DNA from: Smittium mucronatum
Taxonomy: Eukaryota; Kickxellomycota; Harpellomycetes; Harpellales; Legeriomycetaceae
NCBI GenBank assembly: GCA_001953115.1
Contig: LSSL01000194.1
Coordinates: 1-12,943 of the forward strand
Direction: 5' to 3'
Length of the DNA: 12,943 nucleotides
Made by a program: the position numbers and the translations under genes. Below are positions 1 through 9,991 of this stretch, piece by piece; positions within the stretch are counted from its first letter, which is position 1; each line of letters opens with the position of its first letter. The notes under the pieces were generated by a model that had not been told where the DNA came from, ran no database searches, and saw only the letters and a list, made by a program, of their open reading frames with translations.

Positions 1-20
1 TTTTTTTTTTTTTTTTTTTT
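1..20. repeat. Poly-T homopolymer at window edge
   Basis: Twenty consecutive T residues open the window. This may be a point where an assembly stopped or simply an A/T homopolymer of the genome. On the SPT16 sense strand it is a poly-A run about 290 nt past the stop codon. Confidence 0.9.
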
Positions 21-126
21 ATCACGGAATTAAGTTTTTCGTTCTGATATGAAAAAAAATTCAACTTAATTGATATAAAATCATATCTTCAAATAGACCC
101 GGCTTATGATATTAAATAACTGTAAG

Positions 127-180
127 TCCATTAATCTTTACAAAGACGTAATTATATATTTCCATTAATTTATAAGACGT
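127..180. repeat. Imperfect direct repeat, about 20 bp, two copies
   Basis: TCCATTAAT followed closely by AAGACGT occurs at 127-149 and again at 161-180. The second copy is 3 nt shorter internally. This is probably a small local duplication in the SPT16 3' flank. Confidence 0.55.
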
Positions 181-305
181 TTTGGTAAAAATAGTATTTA
201 GAAAAAAGTAATACCCACTTTTGGAATAATAATAATAAATGGTGTCAAAATACTCCCAACATCCTGATACAAGCCAGGCTTAAAATTTTGTGCAACAATC
301 CCAAA

Positions 306-3300
306 TTATCTCCGATGCCTTTTGTTTGCTGGCTGTCTCCCATTGCTCCTATTATTACTTCCATTATTTTCTCTTTGACTCCCAACCGATGCATTTTTCT
401 CATCATCTACAAATTATTAAAAAAAAATTACTTTAAAATTAAAAATCATGCAGGCGAAATATTTACATTGTCTGGCTTTCTTTTCAAGAACATCCCAATC
501 TTCACCCTCTGAAAAAGACTCGGCGCTTCCTGAATCACTTTCTGAATCGAAGTCCGATTCATCAGAATCTTCTTCACTCTAATATTGTGCAAATATTAAA
601 AGGGTTCTTAAAAACTGCCCAAATTATTAGCCAAATTCACATCTAAAAATATATTCTTTACCGATTCAATTTCAAGTTCTTCTTCTGAAACTTCAAAGTC
701 ACTTTCTTCATTGTCCGAATCATCCTCAGCCTATAAATTTGCAAAAGATCAAAAACTTTAATAACTATGCTATTATTAGTGTTTGTATACTTTTTATAGA
801 AACTAATATTAATTATAATGACCAGTCTTACCTCTGTTGATTCCTGTAAGAATGACCAACCACCGTCCTCAAAGAATCCATGGGGGTCTTCATTGATAGT
901 TTTCATAATTTGTCCCCAATTCAGGTTTACTGGACCTTCTGTAAAGGCTATATTCACCGAGTCAAGCCATTCTTTAACATCATCCAGTTGCTCCATTGGA
1001 ATTGTGTTAACATGGACTGGCACTTTTTTGTAATTCTTAAATACGAACACTATATCAAAGTTCTTTAAACCAAATTGTACTCTCTCCAAATGAGCAAGCT
1101 CGATATCGTTAATTGATATAACAAAGAATGGTGTATCGCTTAGATGAACTAGACAGTCTACTGTAGGTTGCAAAAGTACCCGGGATCGGAATGGAACTCC
1201 ATAAAACCCTGCTTCATAAAATGGTACGTCCATCTCGATAACGTGGTTACTCTATGTCATTCAAATTCATATTAAATTTCCATCCATAGTTTAAAATATA
1301 ACTCGCTGATCATATAAATGAAATTGTTGAACCACAATGATACCATTAAAACCACTCAAATTTTATATATTTACAAATAGTATTACATATTAAAATTTAC
1401 CTCTTCTGATAACTGTTCAGCAAAAGCTTTGAACTCTCTATCCAATTTTTCTCTTCTTATTCTTTCTTCTTGTTCGGCCTCCAACTCATCTTCATCACCA
1501 TACCTGTAGCGTCGCTTACGATTACCCGTTTCGTCAAATGATGCGTCAGAAGCATCTCTAAAGAATTGAATGTCTAAAACTTTCTTTTTTCCAATCATAA
1601 TGGGGTTTTTCAGGTGAAAATGAAGTATGACAAGAAGTTCGTGCTTGCAGGGTTGGAAAATCATGTGCTTCACATTGTTAAACAGAATTTCTATTGTTTA
1701 AATAAAATCAAGAATTATGCCAAGATGAATCAAAATCGAGATATAATGCAATTAGATATATATCATAAAACAACCAAATTAATCCCCAAATTTTGATGCG
1801 AATTCTTTAACGTTTAAATTTAATGATGGACATTTCATTTTTTAATCAATACTATGTTATACTTACCTATTCTGTTATCAGACTTGAGGGGATGAATGTA
1901 TTTGATACCGTTTTTGTGAATTTCCAAATTCCCCGGAACACGTTTATTATCAGGCCCAGGTCTAACGAATACATCGGTAAGTCTAGTTGGTCGACTTCCT
2001 CTAATTTCATCCAATCTATCTTGCTTAACCATATCAGCCATCTGTGATTTTTCCATTTCGCTATATTAAAAAATAATTTTGAAATTTTTTCTTTTATATA
2101 ACAAAACAAGAAAATTAAAATAGCCCCATATATTATATTTACCGTTTAGCCTGATTTTTTTTAAGGTTATTAATCATCTGGAAAATATCAGTCATGCGAA
2201 TTAAGTCAGTACTGCGATATGTGAGATTTCTGATGAAGGTAGAATCAGGTTCGGCCAAACCCTAAAATTTTAAAAGCGATACAATGGGATTAGATAAATC
2301 CATTAAAAGAAAATCCATAAGTTCAAAAAATAAAAATAAAAATTACCAAAGCATCTTTCTTGGATGAAATCAGCCCAGGCGATACAAAATTAAGTCGCAA
2401 GTAAACATAATCTCCTTCATCACTTTTACTGATGTTTTTAAGTGTTGAGATATGGAATGGGACTGCTGAATTATTCATAGGCAAGATTATGGATTCTGCT
2501 CGCTCATCAACAATAATCTACGGGGATTAAATACAGATTAAATATGAAAATCAAACGTTTTTAAAAATGTTTTAATCCAATTTCTTTTTATAGAAACGTG
2601 TTTTAAAAAAAGTTTATTCGAAATATAGCAAATCTCTCAATCAAATCATTAGAATATGTTACCTGTAATCTATTGACTTCTCTTGGAATTGCTGTCTCTC
2701 TTTTATAGCTCTCAAACTTTGTGAGGGTATTTTTTTCGACCTCGTCACCATCACCATCGACTCCCGAAAATCTCCTCAAACCCTCGGCATTTAGTTTGTC
2801 TGAAAGTTCTTTTTGATGTTTACGCCTTTTTGCTAATTGTGATTCGTTTTCCTCCGCGTTTTCGCTTCTGAATTTGGATGCTAAAATTGCGGTTTTACGG
2901 GTGGAACGAACAGGTTGGCTAGAAGAGTTTCGGTCTTTTTTAGATGACGATTTTTGGGATTTGGATTCCTCGTCTTCATCCTATGGATGAAATTTATCTG
3001 AATATTTAAAAATTGCTCTAAAAAAATGGCTATGGAAGAATTGAATGAGATATTACATTAAAATAAAAACAGACGTCGTTAATTTGAGTGCTACAGTCAG
3101 TTATTTGTTTGGAACCAGTGCTGGTTATTTCAAAAACATCAGATAATTGAAGAGCATAGCTAAAAAAATAATCAAGGTAAAAGAGAAATTAGTTTACAAA
3201 ACATTTTTTTTTTTAAAAATTCAAGTGGATATGATAAATGGCATATAAAAAATTTGGAATAGCCCTTACATTTTATTTTTTTGGTCTGATGAATCTTCAT

Positions 3301-5242
3301 TTACCAACTTTTGAAGGCCAACACTTAAACAAATAATCATCCCTTCTTTGATTGATTCTTTACATTTAGGGCCTAATACAAATGTAGAGTCCCTAAATTC
3401 AATTCCAGTCTAAGTTAAATATAAAAAAAATGATTTGAGTCATGAGTATGTGTTAAAACGAGAAAATAAATTGGGGGATGGTAGTAAATGGGTACCAGAA
3501 AACCGATGTTTTTAAAGAAATTAGAGCTTAAATCTGGTCTTTTAAGATTGATATATTGGACTGTGTCATTGTAAACTTGGGAAAAGACAGCCCCTGGTTT
3601 AAGTAGTTCAGAAGCATACTTTTGAACTTTGTTTAGAAAAAGGTAGTTTTTCTCTTGACTTTTATTAGGATCAATCAGGAAAGATCGAGCGATCATTGAG
3701 CAGTAATTCTGGTATCTAATTCCTAACGAGCAGAGAATTACACCAGCATGCAATTTTCTCTCATCTGAAATAGCAGATACGGATAAGTTATAATCGCCAC
3801 CACTTTGTACAATTGGGTTAAAACACCATTCAGTATCGTCTTCAGAAGCCTAATAAAGATGAAGTAATGGTTACAAGGAAAAATTTTAAAGAAATTTTCT
3901 AAAAGGTAGAAAAATTTAAAAAAAGCTGTTAATATAATATATAGTATATAAAAACAAATACCTTATCTGAAATTTTAGCTTTTTTTCTGATTTTGGGATC
4001 CCAAAGAGAAGCTTCAATATTTTCAGAAACCTTTTCATGGGTTATTGAAACTCCAGAGTCTAATGTATCAGCCATCATGTCGATAAAATAATTCTTCATG
4101 ATTTTAGAACTGAGTTCTGACGCAAACTCGACTGGAACCTAAAATGAAATGTAGATAAATGTCATCAGCCATGGTAAAGGGGAATATATAATGTTAATTA
4201 GTATGATGAAAATTGATTATTGGGATTGGAATAAAGAAAATAAACAAATGATACCAATTCAGAGGAATCTCTAACAGACAAAACTGCACCAATAGCCTGT
4301 GAAACATCTAAAGTCTGAAATTCGATATTTGAAGATTCAATAAGTGTATCCCATTCTTCAGCAAATTTTCCTGCTTGCTTTTCCTTTAATAGTCTTCCCA
4401 GTACAGGCTGCTTGAGTGCAAAATAAAAAAAAAAGATAAATCCATCATTTTTGTTAGAGAAAAGAAATAAAAGGAACACGAGAAAAGATTTAGATTTGAA
4501 TATAAGAATAGAATGCTTGTAAGAATATTACCTTTTCATTCAAACTCAAGAAAGAATCGATTATTGGTTGCAAAACAACATTGTTTTCCTGTTGAGTTTT
4601 TAAGGTTTTTAAAATGGAAATTTCAATTCCATTCTGACTGGTCAATTGTTCGAGAATTTGAGCTTTAATTGATATAAAAAGTATTGAAATTTTAAAAAAG
4701 GAATGCAAGCGGCATTGAAAGAGGTAAAGAAAGATTGTAGAGATTGAGAAAATTTAGTACCTTTTTTGGAACTGGCAGCAAAAAACAGCTTTTTATCTTT
4801 AGTTAAAACCATCAAAGTTCTAGGAAATTCGTAACCGAGAAGCCAATTCTGGAGAAGATGAATATGGTAAATATAACGAGAATAAAAAAGATAAAATTTA
4901 GATACATAAATTTATGGAACAACAAGGGATATAGGGAATTACCTGGAGAGCTTTGGTTTTAGTATATGGTTCTTCATCTTTCTGATCACCTGACAAGATA
5001 ACTAAGGCATCTAAACCCTGGAACTTGACGAATTCATTTTTAGAGTCCTGTTGAAAATATAAATTCGAGGAAAAAGAGAAAAGAAATCAATCTCCACTTA
5101 AAGGGATAGTGAAGAGTGCATGAAAGTTTATAGATAGATAAAATGGAAAGTGAGAAAAAAAGCATATATAAATTACCTTCCAGGCATCCACCAGTTTACT
5201 TAATCTCTCAAAAAAAAGATTCTTATCAATAACTACGTCCAT
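306..5242 (-). CDS. SPT16: FACT complex subunit SPT16, 18 exons, complete
   Basis: Large subunit of FACT, the nuclear histone chaperone that, with Pob3/SSRP1, loosens and rebuilds nucleosomes for RNA polymerase II and replication. Exons (minus strand): 5242-5177, 5047-4943, 4848-4761, 4662-4532, 4407-4255, 4138-3962, 3849-3496, 3409-3270, 3159-3057, 2980-2663, 2517-2347, 2261-2143, 2060-1867, 1690-1401, 1251-832, 730-662, 578-467, 406-306. They join without frame error into 1036 residues ending in TAA; human SPT16 is about 1047 and yeast about 1035. Residues 1 to ~430 form the catalytically dead aminopeptidase-like N-domain ([13 protein letters not shown] at 283-295). An acidic/Ser linker starts at ~440 (DEDEESKSQ). 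The dimerisation and PH-like middle domains follow ([12 protein letters not shown] 858-869, LNWGQIMK from 913, GGWSFL 933-938). The acidic tail, 944-1003, contains [11 protein letters not shown] (991-1001), then a basic end (KRHRR) that may serve as a nuclear signal. The start is fixed by an in-frame stop 16 codons upstream with no other ATG between. Introns are 60-176 nt. Confidence 0.96.
4408..4413 (-). other. SPT16: Tandem NAGNAG splice acceptor of SPT16 intron 4
   Basis: On the sense strand intron 4 ends in AAGCAG directly before CCTGTACTG. Cutting after AAG adds one Gln before the conserved PVLGRLL segment; cutting after CAG does not. Both keep frame. I chose CAG (exon 5 from 4407) because C at -3 is normally preferred over A. 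Confidence 0.7.
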
Positions 5243-5671
5243 AATTAATGTTTGTTTTGAGGATAAAAAACGAAAAGTTTCTTAGCGGCAATGGAAAACA
5301 ATCATAGTTTCGAACATTTCCATTCTCAAATTTTCAAATCACTACAGTAAAGATAATAATTAGAGCAGTGGTTCATTTGCTCATAGTACCAACCTTGTCG
5401 AAATATAGCCATACAGACGACTCATTCTATTCTGAATGAACCAACAAATCCCGTTAAAACATTAACAAAACTAATCAAGCTAAACAACTGGCTGATTATA
5501 TTAAATATAACTGCAAAAATGATCAAGGGCTTTGATTGGGTATATTTGTTTACATACAGACCAAAAAATATAGATTTGAAAAAACTGAAAATATATCCTT
5601 AAAACAAAATAATTCAGGGAAAAAAAGGTACATTTTAAATAAAGATCACAGAAAAAAGTATAAAGGTGGAA
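5243..5671. other. Intergenic spacer: RPT1 3' flank and SPT16 promoter
   Basis: This 429-bp AT-rich spacer separates two genes transcribed in the same direction. It must hold the RPT1 polyadenylation region on the 5671 side and the SPT16 promoter and 5' UTR on the 5243 side. I see no ORF worth calling, no clear TATA box that stands out from the AT background, and no AATAAA in the minus-strand sense. A 7+1+7 AT inverted repeat (TTATATTAAATATAA) is present but is expected by chance in such DNA. Confidence 0.6.
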
Positions 5672-7537
<1,866 letters not shown>

Positions 7538-9340
7538 TTTGGATAATATTTAACAAATGTTTGAATTTTTATCTTTGCAAAAAAATTGACTATATAAGAG
7601 ATATTTAAAATTTCAAAAGCTCTTGCTTTAAATCTTTAAAACCCTGGAATTGCAATATATTCAGCTATTGGCTACTTTGAAATTTTAACTAATGACGTTT
7701 TGGATCATTTCCTCCTATAATTAATTACTCTTCGCAAATTAAAGCCACATAAAATACTTTAATAATATTGGCCTTTCAAATTACATTATTAATACCATTT
7801 GCTAGTATAAATATTTGTAATTTGATGATTAATTGCAGTGTACCAATTATTGCGTGTATTTTGTTCTTTCTATGCCGCTAAGCCATTTCGTGCCACCAAT
7901 TATGGCCAGTAATTATGCTGATTTGATTTTCATGTAGATAAGTCTACATTTTACTGGTTGCTTTTTTGTAATTCACCAACACATATATACTTAATTTAGC
8001 AAATCGAAGTACGTAGCATATGCTGGTAACAAAAGAGTTTAGAAAGCTGAATGCCACTAAATTTAATATTAAATTCTCAAGTCCGAAATGCATTCACTTT
8101 CCGGACCCCAATTTATTCAATCTCCCCATTTCGGAAAATCTTGCACAATTTTAGATTTGGCGACAACATATATTTACGAGCAGTAAAATTCTGCAATACC
8201 ACTACTTATTCATTTCAGAAGGTTTGCTAATCCTATATGAACCCAATTTCCAAAAAAGGGCTAAATGTTTAATGCTCTACACGATCTCAGGCCTAAAACC
8301 CAATGGATAATTCATCCTCTATTTTCGCCAATATAAACCTCTAAGTTGAAAAAACATTTTCCTGTAAAAACTATTCTTTTTTTAAAATTATGTCCAATCT
8401 TCAATTTTTAAAGGGAAAAATGACGATGGAAAGTCCTAAAACTTCAGCCAAGTCTCTATTAATAAAAAGCACTTGTAAAATTTCTGGGTACTATCAGATA
8501 AATATTAATGCGAACTCGATTTTTAATAAAATTTCTAGTCAATAGAATTGTTAGTCCTTATCTTTTTTTTACACATTTAATGTGAACTTGTAGTTTATGA
8601 TTCTCTCTCTATTCTAAAGATTTTTTGAGACCCTGTAGTAACAAAAAGATACCATTTATGCAAATTTCAAAATGAAAATTTCAAATTTTCGGCACAAGAT
8701 TTATAGTTTTCAATAAAAAATGCCCGAGAGTTTCACTTCCACTTTTATATATCATATTTATCTTTCTGTCCAGCTCTACTTGATTTATATCGGATTGTGG
8801 TTTTATTCGTTTATAACTATCATTAAAAAAAAAAGTAAACAAAATCAATAATAACGCCCTTAGAATGTGCCTAGATATTTTACCATCGATATTGTGTATT
8901 CATAGTTTTCAATCTAATCAACAATCGAATTTATTAGGAGCTTTGTTTAAATATATTTCGATTTTTTTCAAGAGAACAAAACATCTTGGTGCTAAAATGC
9001 TGTATAATTTCGTCAAAGTATCATCGATAAGTTTTAAAAAGACAATATTATTGAGTTCAGACTTTCTAGCTTTAAAAGCCTTTATTATGTTATTTTTTTC
9101 TCAAATATAAAACGAAAAAAAGAAAAGATTAGCCGAAAAATAAATAATAAATAATATTAATTATTTTATTAGTTAGATATATCAAATGTATAATTTTCAC
9201 TTAAGTGGGTCTTCCCAAATAAGTGTAAAATTTATTTTTATTTTTAGCAATAAAATTTTATTTTCTTTATCGAGGAATTTTATCACAAGATAAAGATATT
9301 AAAAAAAATACATAAAAAATATTGAAAAATGAAAAATATG
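7538..9340. other. RPT1 upstream region, no gene seen
   Basis: About 1.8 kb upstream of the RPT1 start, AT-rich but less extreme than the far right. It should include the RPT1 promoter and 5' UTR, but no element can be assigned firmly. Visible structures are small inverted repeats at 7906-7957 and 8082-8135, a 16-bp AT palindrome at 8060-8075, and a GGTGGCA motif (minus strand, 7891-7897). Open frames of 51 codons (8390-8545) and 81 codons (8865-9110), both on the plus strand, show no family resemblance and match chance expectation. Confidence 0.55.
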
Positions 9341-9560
9341 AATAGAAAAGATTATTGACCCAACTACAATAAACCCTTTTTCCGGCTTACCAGTTTCGAC
9401 CCACAGAGAATAGCACTAGCTACAATCCTAATGACACCCACATATGATTGCTTCAAGGAGGTGTATGACTGAGATTAAATGAAGTCCAGAATTATGTCTT
9501 TTTCAAAAAACGAAAATGCATTTGAAACTATTGATATCCTAGTTAGAGCCTTCGTCTAAA

Positions 9561-9621
9561 CAGAATTAATAGGGAATATCTCCTACCCTAACGCAGAGTT
9601 AATAAACTTTTCTTCCCTAAA
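9561..9621. repeat. Imperfect tandem repeat, ~33-bp period
   Basis: CAGAATTAAT followed by a T/C-rich stretch and CCCTAA (from 9561) is echoed by CAGAGTTAAT, a T/C-rich stretch and CCCTAA (from 9594). The second unit is shorter by a few bases. It lies within the GC-enriched island and supports a repeat-derived origin. Confidence 0.45.
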
Positions 9622-9645
9622 AATAGATGTTAAACTCTGGGATTC

Positions 9646-9673
9646 AGTCTAGCCGTCGAACGCTAGACTTTTT
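9646..9673. other. 8-bp hairpin followed by T5
   Basis: AGTCTAGC (9646-9653) pairs perfectly with GCTAGACT (9662-9669) around the 8-nt loop CGTCGAAC, and five T residues (9669-9673) follow. The shape recalls a Pol III-type transcript end, but no A or B box with proper spacing was found and the stem does not fit a tRNA T arm. Confidence 0.5.
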
Positions 9674-9974
9674 CACAGAAAATCTCTTAGAGTGTGCTAA
9701 AAGGCTCGGTTCCTCTTCAGGAATTGCTGTTCTCAGAATCTCTGTGAGTTGTCTCCACTACCCCCAGCCAATAATAGTACAACGCTGTGTAAAAATTTAG
9801 TATAATGTGCTTTTTCACAGTACGCTATTCAAGCCCCTAAACCTCAGAAAAATACTTCATTCTTGGGAGTTCTTAAGATTTCAAAAATACTTTAATTAGA
9901 GTGACTATAATTTTATTTAAACTGGTATAAATAAACTAGATTAGGTGATATTATCTATTGTGTATAGTGTGTGT

Positions 9975-9991
9975 GGGGATGGGGGGGGGGG
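9975..9991 (+). repeat. G-rich tract GGGG-AT-G11, possible G-quadruplex
   Basis: GGGG at 9975-9978 is separated by AT from eleven consecutive G at 9981-9991, directly after a GT-rich stretch. Four runs of three or more G with 1-3 nt loops can be drawn, which meets the usual G-quadruplex pattern. It is the only long G run in the window. Confidence 0.75.

Larger units (their letters stand above)
1..305. other. SPT16 3' flank, no gene seen
   Basis: AT-rich sequence downstream of the SPT16 stop codon, containing its 3' UTR. No second gene is recognisable on either strand, and I see no canonical AATAAA in the minus-strand sense. A short (AAT)4 run lies at 225-236 and a small direct repeat at 127-180. 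Confidence 0.6.
9350..9890. repeat. GC-enriched island, probable decayed repetitive element
   Basis: By hand count 9361-9420 is 27/60 G+C, 9421-9480 is 22/60 and 9721-9780 is 27/60, while 10321-10380 is only 8/60. All frames are broken by stops, so it does not code now. It contains a partial ~33-bp tandem repeat (9561-9621), an 8-bp hairpin followed by five T (9646-9673), and the 11-mer CTTTTTCACAG twice (9668-9678 and 9810-9820). A non-coding piece of a retroelement, such as a solo LTR or SINE-like unit, would fit. I found no terminal repeats or target-site duplication to prove this. Confidence 0.4.

Noticed and set aside
288..512. 74-codon plus-strand open frame
   Set aside because: It lies antisense over the last two SPT16 exons and intron 17, whose minus-strand reading matches the family end to end.
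658..1233. Extension of SPT16 exon 15 through intron 15 without a stop
   Set aside because: Intron 15 is 101 nt, so read-through shifts the frame and loses the conserved acidic tail; the GTAAGA donor and TAG acceptor give a family-like product.
8390..8545. 51-codon open frame starting MSNLQFLKGK on the plus strand
   Set aside because: Below what chance would produce in this AT content, with no recognisable feature or conserved start context.
8865..9110. 81-codon open frame on the plus strand
   Set aside because: No family motif, composition like translated AT-rich noise, no splice-linked partner exons. In 5.4 kb of this composition about one open frame of this length is expected by chance.
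9390..9425. Possible Pol III A/B boxes on the minus strand (TAGCTAGTG and GGTCGAAAC)
   Set aside because: The spacing is only about 12 nt, the A box needs an indel, and no tRNA cloverleaf can be drawn.
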